From a candidate division FCPU426 bacterium (GTDB lineage Bacteria > Oederibacteriota > Muellerivitia > Muellerivitales > Muellerivitaceae): DNA of 57,410 bases. A model generated the notes under the pieces. The model was not told the origin of the DNA and made no database searches. It saw only the letters and a list, made by a program, of their open reading frames with translations. The stretch lies in the NCBI GenBank assembly GCA_003152075.1, contig PLZG01000099.1:1-57410 (forward strand), written 5' to 3'. Below, piece by piece: positions 14,472 to 22,462 of the stretch. The number at the start of each line of letters is the position of its first letter. The first letter of the stretch is position 1. The position numbers were made by a program, and so were the translations under genes.

Positions 14472-16829
14472 TTATTTTTCGCGATCAGCCTTTGCTTCCT
14501 GAATTTTCCCGTCCAACGCCGTCTTCCAAAAAAGAGCGTAACCTTTCAACGTCTTCCTGGCCGAGGCGTATTCCTCGACCGCTTTGGCGGAATCGCCTAA
14601 ATCCGAATCAATATCACCCAGTATGATTTCGGCTTTCGCCCGGTTGAACACATAACCGTTTTCTTCCAACACCTGGATGGCTTTTACAGCGTAGGCCCGA
14701 GCCTCATTCATTTGGGTTATGTCCTTCGATTGCTTTGCCAAAACCAACTCCAGTCGCGCCGTATTCATCCAATGTTCCCCTTGGGAATCGGCTTCTTTAG
14801 GCTTTTCGCAATATTTCATGAAGTAATCCAGTAATTCTCCGGCCTTACCCCTTGTCCCCGGGTCCTCTTTCAATGACAAGTAATAGGAATAGGCCTCGCA
14901 TAGGTCGCTTCGGAAACCGCATTGGTCCGGGGAGTCCGCCTTCAAAAGGGAAAGGGAAGTTTCGATTTTTCCGATCGCGGCGAGCAAAAGACCCGCATCC
15001 TTGTCTTGCCAACCCTTCAGCATCCCTAAAAGTCCCAAATCGTAGTTGGAGTGGATCCAATCGTCAGAAGTGGTTTCCGACCCCAGCATCTTTAAAGATT
15101 CGTTTATATTTTCCTCACCTTTTTCGAGATAGAGGGGGTCCCGATAAGCTTCCGCCAAATAAGCGTAATAGGCGCCTTTTAATCCGTCTAGTTGGGCCCA
15201 TTGCTCCGGCATGGTTTCTTTGGTGTTGACGCTTTGGATGTCCTCGCAAGCTTGGATGGCCTCCAAAAGGAGGGCTCTATCCCTTGTTCGGGTCCCCAGA
15301 AACCTTGAGACAATACCCATGTTCTGCCGGTTCTGGGCCCATAAGATCGGGTTCTGTTCTTTCGGCAAAATCGCCATGGATTCCCTCATGGTGACCAAGG
15401 ATTGGTTGAGGGTGGTCTTATCGTCATTTTTAAAATGTCCCAGCGACATCTGGGTGCAGCCCAGGTCGCTCAGGGCCACGGCCAGGGCGTAGGAATAATT
15501 GGCTTGGCGGTAGGCCGTGACGGCTTGCTGGCATAGGTCGATAGCCTTTAAGTCGTCCGTTTGGCTGTGGCGCATTTCGCCCAACCGAAAATAAGCGGTC
15601 GAAGTGTTCAGCTGAAGCATGGCCACATCCATGGGAGCGAAAGTAACCTTGGCCTCCTTCAAAGCCGCTAGGTAATGGTCCAGGGCCAGTTGGAAAGTCT
15701 TCAGGTCGGGGTTCTTCTCGCCCAACGACACATAGGCGGTGGCGAGGCCGTTTTGGAGATAGGCCCACCGGGCCGGGTCGGAGAGGCGGGTACTGCCCTT
15801 TAGTCCTTCCTGAAAGGCCGCAATGGCATCCCGAAGGGTACGGTCGCCGTTCTCGCGCTGGCCCAGGCGGACAAGGGCGTTTCCCAAGTTGAGTTGTGCG
15901 CTGGAATATCCAAAGGGGTCTGAGCGGGGCTTGATGAACTGGAGGGCGTTCCGGCAGGCTTTGACCGAGTCCTGAAGGTCCTTCGGAGATGATTCCGCTT
16001 CCCCCAAGCCTTCCAACATGCAGGCCAAGTTACTTTGGTCCTCGGCCCAGGCCATGAAATGCTCGGAGTCGGGATAACTTTCCGCGATCTCGCGGACGAG
16101 CGCGACCGCCCTCCTCAAAGTGGGGATATCGTGGGTTGAATTGGCGTAACTGCAAAGAGGTATGCTTAAGCTCCGCTTTAATTCCCTCAGGGTCCCCGGA
16201 TTCCATCTTTTTTGCTGCGCATCCCCCAGCAGGGAGTAAATCTTCACGTCCAAGCCCTGAAGTTGCCCAGAAAGGTCCATGCCCTTGCTTTTCTCAATGA
16301 GCCCGGCCCAACCCTCCACGATCCACCGCACGATTTCGGAGGTATCGCTTTCCGCGACACCTCTCAGGTAAACCACCCGGTGCATGGAGAAACCTTCCGA
16401 GCGGACCGCCGACTGGACATGGTTGGAAACCGAGAAGTAAATGTTCCACTTGCCGCCCGGCGACATTTCGTTTTGGTCCCCCCAAATGAGAAGGTCGGCT
16501 TTGGTCTGGGCGAGGATATATTCGGCGTCCGCGAATCCCGCCTCCAAAGTATGGCCCGGTCCCAGGGAAACGGGGCGGGAAAGCTCTATCACTTTCATGT
16601 TGTTGACCTGGCGAAATTCGTCGGCGATGTTTTTTTGCAGTTCGCGCCCCTCTCCGCCTTTGCCATCCTTTGTCTCAAAGGGGGCTATGGCCAGGACCAG
16701 AACTTTGCCTTCGCTGACGGGGGTGGGGGTATTCTCGAAAAAGGACAAGCCGAAAAGTGGGGAAAGGTTGACCAGGAAAATGGAAAAAAGGGTAACGGGC
16801 CAATGGGGCCGGTGGAAAAGATATTTCAT
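14472..16829 (-). CDS. Exported TPR protein with TolB/FlgO-like N-terminal domain
   Basis: A 785-residue protein with a signal peptide (MKYLFHRPHWPVTLFSIFL). Residues ~40-190 (VLVLAIAPFETKDG, FRQVNNMKVIEL, KADLLIWGDQNE) resemble the TolB-type domain found in FlgO and in adenylate-cyclase-associated TPR proteins. The rest is roughly twelve TPR-like helical hairpins (SAQLNLGNALVRLGQ, QNGLATAYVSLGEKN). AAGGAA lies at good distance from the ATG. It faces the IPT/TIG gene convergently and is bounded by a repeat-rich spacer upstream. Probably a periplasmic protein-interaction scaffold; partners unknown. Confidence 0.78.
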   Translation of the reverse strand: MKYLFHRPHWPVTLFSIFLVNLSPLFGLSFFENTPTPVSEGKVLVLAIAPFETKDGKGGEGRELQKNIADEFRQVNNMKVIELSRPVSLGPGHTLEAGFADAEYILAQTKADLLIWGDQNEMSPGGKWNIYFSVSNHVQSAVRSEGFSMHRVVYLRGVAESDTSEIVRWIVEGWAGLIEKSKGMDLSGQLQGLDVKIYSLLGDAQQKRWNPGTLRELKRSLSIPLCSYANSTHDIPTLRRAVALVREIAESYPDSEHFMAWAEDQSNLACMLEGLGEAESSPKDLQDSVKACRNALQFIKPRSDPFGYSSAQLNLGNALVRLGQRENGDRTLRDAIAAFQEGLKGSTRLSDPARWAYLQNGLATAYVSLGEKNPDLKTFQLALDHYLAALKEAKVTFAPMDVAMLQLNTSTAYFRLGEMRHSQTDDLKAIDLCQQAVTAYRQANYSYALAVALSDLGCTQMSLGHFKNDDKTTLNQSLVTMRESMAILPKEQNPILWAQNRQNMGIVSRFLGTRTRDRALLLEAIQACEDIQSVNTKETMPEQWAQLDGLKGAYYAYLAEAYRDPLYLEKGEENINESLKMLGSETTSDDWIHSNYDLGLLGMLKGWQDKDAGLLLAAIGKIETSLSLLKADSPDQCGFRSDLCEAYSYYLSLKEDPGTRGKAGELLDYFMKYCEKPKEADSQGEHWMNTARLELVLAKQSKDITQMNEARAYAVKAIQVLEENGYVFNRAKAEIILGDIDSDLGDSAKAVEEYASARKTLKGYALFWKTALDGKIQEAKADREK

Positions 16830-17242
16830 GGGTGGGATTTCCTTTGTTGGGGAATTTCCAAAAGCTTAACATCAGTTATAAAAATTGGTCCTTGAATTAA
16901 GTCGCATTTAAGCCATTAAATAGGCTCTCTTTTCCCGCTTCTCGTAAATAAAGGGGTTATTACACTTTAGAATTTTCCCTTCCCTCCCGCGATCCTTGAG
17001 CCAATTCCTTGTTTGGGAATTGGCTCAATCAAATCTCGCCCTTCGTCCTGCATCCATTCCATTGGAATGGATAGGGCCAATTCATGTGACTCGTCTTGTG
17101 GACTCGTCACCGGATGGGCAGAATAAACGCCCTTGCTGACCTCGGGGCAGATGCCATTTCTAATTATTTTTCCCCATCCCATTGCTTCCACTTTCTGTTT
17201 CTAGCAAGCTAAGAGTAAGCCACAACACGAAAGGAAATGACC
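16830..17242. repeat. Intergenic mosaic repeat, copy C
   Basis: This is the best ordered copy. It has CACTTTAGAATTTTCCC (16970-16986), then a perfect 13-bp hairpin TTGAGCCAATTCC (16996-17008)/GGAATTGGCTCAA (17016-17028) with loop TTGTTTG, then a CTCGCCCTTCG tail, then the inverted repeat ATCCATTCCA/TGGAATGGAT (17052-17072), then GTGACTCGTCTTGTGG and a CCTCGGGGCAGATGCC end. The part from ~17170 is the duplicated leader shared with 8649 onward (GCAAGCTAAGAGTAA). No other gene is supported. Confidence 0.65.
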
Positions 17243-17326
17243 ATGCCCCGCAACTCAATTGAAAATCCAACAAGGATTTGCGGGACGATAGTCATCTCAT
17301 CAATCCCATTTCTGAAAGGAAAGTGA
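17243..17326 (+). CDS. 27-residue leader ORF, copy 2
   Basis: ATG 17243 has AAGGAAATGACC upstream and encodes 27 residues beginning MPRNSIENPTRICG and ending FLKGK, stopping at TGA 17324-17326, two bases before the membrane protein start at 17329. Length, spacing and both ends match the copy at 8722; differences fall mostly in the hydrophobic middle. The arrangement suggests translational coupling through the overlap of stop and ribosome site. No family recognised. Confidence 0.58.
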   Translation: MPRNSIENPTRICGTIVISSIPFLKGK

Positions 17327-17328
17327 CC

Positions 17329-17709
17329 ATGCAAACAGAGAAATACACCCCGGGGGTCTGCAATATCGGCCCCCAGGAACGAATACACCGCCTGACGGCG
17401 GGCTGGATTGGAACCGTGGCTTTTATCGGCCTGTTCATCTATTTCCGCATGGATGTGTTCCCGAAAACGGCCAACTTCTACCTGCTGATCCCCGCGCTGT
17501 TGGGATCCATCGGGTTCCTGCAAAACTACTTCCACTTTTGCGTCAATTTTGGCCTGAGGGGATTGATGAACATGGATAAGAAAGCCTTCGACACCGACAA
17601 GGTGGAGCAGGCGGAGTACCGCCGTTTGGACCGGCAAAAGTCTTGGCAGATCATCGGCATGGGGGTGGGGGTCAGCCTCGCCGCCACCTTGGCGGCTTAT
17701 TTGCTCTGA
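17329..17709 (+). CDS. YgaP/DUF2892-like membrane protein, copy 2 (intact)
   Basis: A 126-residue small membrane protein. Residues ~15-75 contain the YgaP/DUF2892-like two-helix region (ERIHRLTAGWIGTVAFIGL, TANFYLLIPALLGSIGFLQ); after a charged stretch (KKAFDTDKVEQAEYRRLDR) a third hydrophobic segment closes the protein. DUF2892 proteins are small inner-membrane proteins, some fused to rhodanese domains; function here is unknown. AAAGGA lies eight bases before ATG 17329. It is the intact paralogue of the broken gene at 8808, and the duplicated unit of ~540 bp includes the 27-codon leader ORF. Confidence 0.72.
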   Translation: MQTEKYTPGVCNIGPQERIHRLTAGWIGTVAFIGLFIYFRMDVFPKTANFYLLIPALLGSIGFLQNYFHFCVNFGLRGLMNMDKKAFDTDKVEQAEYRRLDRQKSWQIIGMGVGVSLAATLAAYLL

Positions 17710-17880
17710 CCGGAAAAGGGTCAGTGGTTCGATGCGCTTCGCTTACTCGCCATCCTTTCCAAGATTCAAAATTAGGCAAGGGTAATTCCTTTTACGTCTC
17801 TCCCTACCACCATTAAACAAAACCTCCGGACTCGGACTCAAAAGAGCTAAGATCGAGCTAGTCAAAAAAACGGGGTTACC

Positions 17881-18363
17881 ATGAAAAAAGCAACACTCGA
17901 TCGCGCGAACGTTCTCTTGTTTCCACCTTTAATTCCTTTGGGAGTCATCCTTGCCAGCGTGATAATGGGTTACGGCCTTCCACTTGAGCGACAGACACCC
18001 CATGTGACCAGCGGCTGGTGGCTGGCGGTTGGAATCATCCTGAGCGGGGTAGGGCTCGCCCTTGTTGTTTCCGCCCTGGTTTTATTCAAGAAACATCAAA
18101 CCCCGCCCCAACCCCACAAACCCACCAGGAAGATCGTGAGCGTCGGCCCTTACCGATACACCCGCAACCCGATGTACCTGGGCGGGAACCTGGTTCTCCT
18201 GGGGCTGTCCTTCCTTTTCTACCTGCCCTGGATTTGGTTTTTGTTTTTAATCGGCTTGCCGATCAACCACTGGGGAATTGTTTTGGCGGAAGAGGAATAC
18301 CTGGAAAGAAAATTCGGCAAGAAGTACCGGGATTACAAAAAAACCGTCCGGCGGTGGATTTAA
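17881..18363 (+). CDS. Membrane methyltransferase, ICMT/PEMT-like
   Basis: A 160-residue protein with about four membrane segments. The C-terminal half has the isoprenylcysteine carboxyl/phospholipid methyltransferase pattern: GPYRYTRNPMYLGG, then a hydrophobic hairpin and EEEYLERKFGKKYRDYKK. In this fold the RNPMY and the EEE..L...FG..Y..Y motifs bind S-adenosylmethionine at the cytoplasmic face. The bacterial substrate is generally unknown and could be a lipid or a small hydrophobic molecule. The gene stands alone between repeat spacers. Confidence 0.85.
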   Translation: MKKATLDRANVLLFPPLIPLGVILASVIMGYGLPLERQTPHVTSGWWLAVGIILSGVGLALVVSALVLFKKHQTPPQPHKPTRKIVSVGPYRYTRNPMYLGGNLVLLGLSFLFYLPWIWFLFLIGLPINHWGIVLAEEEYLERKFGKKYRDYKKTVRRWI

Positions 18364-18760
18364 CCTTAGAAATTACTTCCCGCGCCCCGGTTGCCAATTC
18401 CTTATTTGGGAATTGGCACAATCAAAACCCGCCTTCATCTTGTGGATTCACCAACCGCTCAAAACGGTTGGTACTACCAATACTCGCCACTCGCCTAGTA
18501 GGCTCGCAGCAGGTGGCAGGGCAGATGTCCCGTTTTCCCAACCCTTTTGGTTTGTTATTCATTTCCCCTTCTTAAACCGCTCGATAACCATTCCTTGTTC
18601 TCGCTTCCATTCCTGAATGGAAGCGAAGCGCCTGTTACCAGACACATCATCTCGGCCTCACCTGGTAGGTCCTTAACGCCGAAGCGGGCTAAAAACGCCC
18701 TTCGTGGAATTGCCACCTCCTCAGTCACTGTTTAGGCACTTTTAACATTTAACAAAGCCA
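18364..18760. repeat. Intergenic mosaic repeat, copy D
   Basis: CTTAGAAATT is followed by hairpin TGCCAATTCC (18392-18401)/GGAATTGGCA (18409-18418) with loop TTATTTG; the tail CACAATCAAAACCCGCCTTC; hairpin ACCAACCG/CGGTTGGT (18450-18472) with a 7-base loop; module TTTTCCCAACCCTTTTGG (18532-18549); hairpin CGCTTCCATTC/GAATGGAAGCG (18602-18625); then GCCTGTTACCAGACACATCATCT-type sequence also present at 23560. No gene is supported here. Confidence 0.65.
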
Positions 18761-18763
18761 TTG

Positions 18764-18793
18764 TTGACAATTAATTGTGTGAACATTTATAAG
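18764..18793 (+). promoter_or_regulatory. Sigma70-type promoter with palindrome over the -35 box
   Basis: TTGACA (18764-18769) and TATAAG (18788-18793) are 18 bp apart. The -35 box is half inside the perfect 12-bp palindrome ACAATTAATTGT (18767-18778), a possible operator. The nearest gene downstream is the Bor-like lipoprotein at 18921. Confidence 0.55.
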
Positions 18794-18834
18794 TACGTCA
18801 GGTCCACCAACTGTTTTTCAACGGGTGGCATAAA

Positions 18835-18852
18835 GCGCCTGCGGGCAGGCGC
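18835..18852. repeat. Hairpin module in the 5' leader of the Bor-like lipoprotein
   Basis: GCGCCTG (18835-18841) pairs with CAGGCGC (18846-18852) around CGGG. The sequence after it (GCCTTACGACAGGTGCC) recurs near 23446-23464 after another hairpin with different arms. It belongs to the dispersed repeat family and lies between the promoter and the start codon. Confidence 0.5.
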
Positions 18853-18920
18853 AACGGCTCGCCCATAACCCGGAAGCCTTACGACAGGTGCCAAAACCAT
18901 TTTCCCTTGAAGGAGAAACC

Positions 18921-19319
18921 ATGAAAACCTTAACGACAAGAGCCGCGAGGATTACATTTCTTTGCTTTGTCCTTCTTTCAACTTCCTGCGCTGAATTTAA
19001 TGTTCAAGTCCCGGTCACCAACGACCCCAACAGCAACGTGCCCGTGCCCGCCACCGATTTTGTGGGAAACAAAAGCACCTGCAGTTTCTTCTGGGGATTG
19101 ATTTCGGACCCGCCCGCGATAGTGGACCAAAAAACCGAGTGCGGCATGCAGGACGTGAGGGTCACCCGGGATTTCTGGCAGGGACTCTGTACTCTCCTCA
19201 CCTTGGGCGCGGTGAACCCGGTGAATATCCAATGGAAATTGCAGGCGGCCTCCGTCCAGGAAGGTTCTATTCCCACCACGCTTCCACCTAGCAAGAAGGC
19301 TTCACCTAAGAACCCTTAA
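18921..19319 (+). CDS. Bor/Iss-like lipoprotein
   Basis: A 132-residue lipoprotein. ATG 18921 has AAGGAG six bases upstream. The signal MKTLTTRAARITFLCFVLL ends in lipobox LSTSC. The mature part follows the Bor pattern: a FFWGL segment (STCSFFWGLISD), a Cys-Gly near the middle (TECGMQDVRV), and the LCTLLTLGAVNP segment that matches the LLSILTLGIYTP region of Bor. Bor and Iss are surface lipoproteins linked to serum resistance in phage lambda and plasmids; in environmental bacteria the role is unknown. The C-terminal ~25 residues are Pro/Ser/Lys-rich. A promoter with a palindrome lies upstream. Confidence 0.65.
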   Translation: MKTLTTRAARITFLCFVLLSTSCAEFNVQVPVTNDPNSNVPVPATDFVGNKSTCSFFWGLISDPPAIVDQKTECGMQDVRVTRDFWQGLCTLLTLGAVNPVNIQWKLQAASVQEGSIPTTLPPSKKASPKNP

Positions 19320-19330
19320 AAAAACCCCAT

Positions 19331-19465
19331 TTCACCACCAAGGGCACCAAGAAGGAAAAGGCAAAAAGGTCCTTAGGTTAAGACTTTAAAAAGACAAAGG
19401 CAGTTGATTTTTGTTGGGCATCAAAACTTGAGATTTTATCTTCCTTGGTGCCTTTATGGTTAAAA
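19331..19465. repeat. Inverted-repeat element of ~135 bp
   Basis: CACCACCAAGGGCACCAAG at 19333-19351 is mirrored by CTTGGTGCCTTTATGG at 19444-19459. It is MITE-like in form and is preceded by AAAACCCCAT, as is the inverted-repeat element at 32471. No coding capacity. Confidence 0.6.
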
Positions 19466-19511
19466 AGCTTTTTTGAAGATTTTAAGAATTTATCCTTGAA
19501 GGGGGTGTTTT

Positions 19512-21110
19512 ATGGCGGGAACACATTATTTCAAGAACCAGGTTTCTTCCTGGACCAACGCGCACTGGGTCTATTCCCAAGAGATCCAGGGCATCTACGA
19601 CTTCCATAACCAGGCCCCCTTCGACCAGTCGCAGGCCTTCCAGAATTACGTCTCCCAGGTGGGAGAAATCCAAAGCCTGATCCAGGAACTGATGGCCCAG
19701 AAGGTCCGGGTCCGGGCCCGGGGAGCGGGCTGGTCCTTCTCCAAGGTGGCGGCTACCGATGGATTCATGCTAAATCCCCAATTCCTAAAGACTTTCTTTC
19801 CCTTAAGCCCTGCGCACGTGGTCCCGGGAATCAACAACTCGAATTTTTTCCTCTTCCAATGCGGGATGGCGGTGCATGATGTGCACATGGCCCTGGCCCG
19901 GCACAACAAGGCCCTGCCGGCCTCCGGGTCTTCCTGCGGCCAGTCCCTCATCGGGGCCTTCACGACCGGGACCCACGGGTCCGCTTTCAACGGAGGGCCA
20001 GGAACGGCGGCCCTGCAAGACGCGGTGCGGGGACTGCATGTCGTCGTAGGGCCGAACCGGCACGTCTGGCTGGCGCCTCAGAGCAACCCGGTGGTGACGG
20101 ACGTGCTCATTGGGAATTTGGGGATACAACCGGCGGACTTTATCCAGGACGACGATCTCTTCTATTCGGCCCTTAACAGCCTGGGAGGTTTCGGGGTCAT
20201 CCACGGGACGCTCGTGGAAGCCACGGACGCTTTCCTGCTGGACGCTTCCCGTTACTACACTAACTTCGATTCCTTGAAAAACGCCATCACCTCCTTCGAT
20301 TTCACGGGGGTCGACCTGAAGGGCGCCACGAAGGACCAGCTCTACCATTTCGAGGTGATGAACAACATCTACTGCGACGACCCCAACAAGCGCGCGCTGG
20401 TCACGATCGTGACCAAGACGGACAAGAACACTAACCCGATCACCGTTACCATGGACCCGGCGGGGGAGGAGTTGGTGGGCGTGATCGCCGCCATCACCGG
20501 GGCCGCGCCGGCTATGGTGCCACCCGCCATCAACACCTTTTTCGCGCAACATTACCCGGCACTCGATCACGCCACGGGGACCCTTGCCGACCAGAACCCC
20601 TACATCACCAACGTGGGGCCGGGCTCCATCGTCTGCTCGCTCGCAATGGACATGAAATATACCTACCAGGCCATGCAGCTCTGCCAGGCGCTGAACACCT
20701 CCAATATTCCCGTCTGGTATGAGTTCCGTTTCGTGCCCAAGGTGAAGGGCGTGCTGGCCTTCCAGAAATTCGACCATACGGGCATATTCGAGATTGCGGG
20801 TTTCGGGTCGGCCCTGGTGTTGAAATACATCAACGACTCCCTGGTAGAGTTGGAAAAGAACGGGATACCTTTCACCTTCCATTGGGGGAAGTATCTGCCC
20901 CTGGGACCGGACCAGACCAAGTACGGCTACCCGGTGGGCCCCTTTAACTTTCTCTTGGACCATAACAAACTGACCGCGCTCTATATGGACGGCACGCGGG
21001 ACAATGTGGCGGTCTGGAAGGCCCAAAGGCAGAAACTTTTCGGCGGGGACAAGGACCTGATGTATTTGTTCTCGAACGATGTTATGGAGAAGTTGGGCAT
21101 CGCGGATTAG
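19512..21110 (+). CDS. FAD-linked oxidoreductase (PCMH-type, aldono-lactone oxidase-like)
   Basis: A 532-residue protein. Residues ~45-240 carry the FAD-binding PCMH fold: VRVRARGAGWSFSKV, SGSSCGQSLIGAF, TTGTHGSAFNGG and LNSLGGFGVIHG, the pattern of the VAO/D-arabinono-1,4-lactone oxidase family. The remaining part should form the substrate domain. Such enzymes oxidise sugar lactones or alditols using O2 or another acceptor; the substrate cannot be told here. There is no signal peptide, so it is probably cytoplasmic. GAAGGGGGTG precedes the ATG. It follows an inverted-repeat element and seems to be a single-gene unit. Confidence 0.75.
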   Translation: MAGTHYFKNQVSSWTNAHWVYSQEIQGIYDFHNQAPFDQSQAFQNYVSQVGEIQSLIQELMAQKVRVRARGAGWSFSKVAATDGFMLNPQFLKTFFPLSPAHVVPGINNSNFFLFQCGMAVHDVHMALARHNKALPASGSSCGQSLIGAFTTGTHGSAFNGGPGTAALQDAVRGLHVVVGPNRHVWLAPQSNPVVTDVLIGNLGIQPADFIQDDDLFYSALNSLGGFGVIHGTLVEATDAFLLDASRYYTNFDSLKNAITSFDFTGVDLKGATKDQLYHFEVMNNIYCDDPNKRALVTIVTKTDKNTNPITVTMDPAGEELVGVIAAITGAAPAMVPPAINTFFAQHYPALDHATGTLADQNPYITNVGPGSIVCSLAMDMKYTYQAMQLCQALNTSNIPVWYEFRFVPKVKGVLAFQKFDHTGIFEIAGFGSALVLKYINDSLVELEKNGIPFTFHWGKYLPLGPDQTKYGYPVGPFNFLLDHNKLTALYMDGTRDNVAVWKAQRQKLFGGDKDLMYLFSNDVMEKLGIAD

Positions 21111-21353
21111 CTTTCCCGGACAGCTTTTAGCCGATCCCAAAAAGGTTTCAACCCAATGCCAATCATAATGGTGATGGCCCAAATCATTATGATCGCAATC
21201 CCGCGATCACCCCCGGTTGGAAAATTTCACTCGCGGCTCAACTCCCCCATTTCACGACAGGTGGGGGATATGGGAATCTTCGTTTGGAAACCTCAGGGGT
21301 ATGGAACTTGCCTTACATAGTTAGTTGGAGAAGTTCCCGAAAAGGCAAAAATC

Positions 21354-21575
21354 ATGTCGATGTCCAAGGCAACCATTCTCAAAGAAATAAAGAAAAGAAA
21401 AACGCTGTTTTTGAATCTCCTCGCGTGGGGCAATAACGCTCAACTCCAAATCGAAGGCCGGGAAAACATTCCCATGTGGCCAAGAAAAGATGACTTCTCC
21501 TGGATGGCTGATTGGGAATCCCTTCCCACGGGCATCCGCAGGGACATTGAATTTTCCTTAAAGCTCGACAGCTAG
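21354..21575 (+). CDS. Small protein of unknown function
   Basis: A 73-residue, basic N-terminal protein (KEIKKRKTLFLNLLAWG, later MWPRKDDFSWMADW) without signal peptide or membrane segment. No family recognised. An ATG at 21360 is an equally good start. It sits in a short gap before the DUF1207-like pair on the same strand. It may be real, because it fills the gap with no overlap, but codon evidence alone is weak. Confidence 0.4.
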   Translation: MSMSKATILKEIKKRKTLFLNLLAWGNNAQLQIEGRENIPMWPRKDDFSWMADWESLPTGIRRDIEFSLKLDS

Positions 21576-21609
21576 TTCTTTCTTGAAAAATAGATTTCTC
21601 TCGGGGTTA

Positions 21610-22428
21610 ATGAGATTAACCCTGAAAACCACCTGGCTTTTCACTTTCCTGATCCTTTTGCCCTTGATGGCAAAAGCGGACGAGGAAAAATGGGTTTTTT
21701 TGCCTTATGCCCCCCTCTTTCAACCCCTTATCGGAGACCCCCGGGAGCCGATTTCTTCCATCATCGCTTACACCGGCCAAAGCCGTTATGAGGGGACGGT
21801 CGGGGCCACGGCCGAATTCTTACGTTTTATTCCCTGCGACAAAACCATATGGGCCTGCGGCGCCTTGGGATCGGGAATCATTCTTTTGGACCAAACCGGA
21901 AGCGCCTTTCCCATGCAGACCGCGGACTGGTATGTCGGCGTCTATGTGAGCGAGTCCTCGGGACCCTTTTCCAGCCGGATTGAGCTCCAACACAAAAGTT
22001 CCCATTTGGGCGATGGCCTTCAGGGAAAACAAAATCCAAACATTTATATCGGCGAGAACCTTAATTTTACCGAATCCTTCACACCCTGGGAGGATGCGCG
22101 TGTCGCGGGACAATTCGGCTATTGGATAGCCGGATTACCGCCGGAGAAAAACTTTTTTCAGGCACTCGAGGTGGAGGTTTATTCCCCCGCGGTGGACTTG
22201 GCTGGAACTTACTTGAGGGGATATGCCACCGCCCATTTCGGCTGGAAGGACGAGGCTGGGGGTGTTTTCGACCAGAGCTTTCAACTCGGCATCCAGTGGA
22301 AATTCAAACGGGATGAAGCGAGGGATTTACGCCTCGCGTTGATTTACTACAACGGCAATTCCCAATTCGGCCAGTTTTACTTGAACCACGACGAGCATAT
22401 GGGGATCGGAGTTTTCTTTGACCCTTAA
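21610..22428 (+). CDS. DUF1207-like exported protein, copy 1
   Basis: About 272 residues with a signal peptide (MRLTLKTTWLFTFLILLPL, cut near AKADEE). An in-frame TTG at 21583 is an alternative start. Landmarks are LPYAPLFQPLIGDPREPISS near the N-terminus and SSHLGDGLQG in the middle, as I recall from DUF1207 proteins, then alternating strands ending QFGQFYLNHDEHMGIGVFFDP. The all-beta pattern and aromatic C-terminus fit an outer-membrane barrel. The next gene is a paralogue overlapping or directly abutting it. Function unknown. Confidence 0.68.
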   Translation: MRLTLKTTWLFTFLILLPLMAKADEEKWVFLPYAPLFQPLIGDPREPISSIIAYTGQSRYEGTVGATAEFLRFIPCDKTIWACGALGSGIILLDQTGSAFPMQTADWYVGVYVSESSGPFSSRIELQHKSSHLGDGLQGKQNPNIYIGENLNFTESFTPWEDARVAGQFGYWIAGLPPEKNFFQALEVEVYSPAVDLAGTYLRGYATAHFGWKDEAGGVFDQSFQLGIQWKFKRDEARDLRLALIYYNGNSQFGQFYLNHDEHMGIGVFFDP

Positions 22429-22462
22429 ATCGCGATGGCGGATGCGCATGGGAAAGGGCGGG

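Noticed and set aside
16968-18740. Integron attC-like interpretation of the hairpin spacers
   Set aside because: The RYYYAAC and GTTRRRY core sites are not found at the hairpin ends and no integron integrase is present, so an integron claim is not supported.
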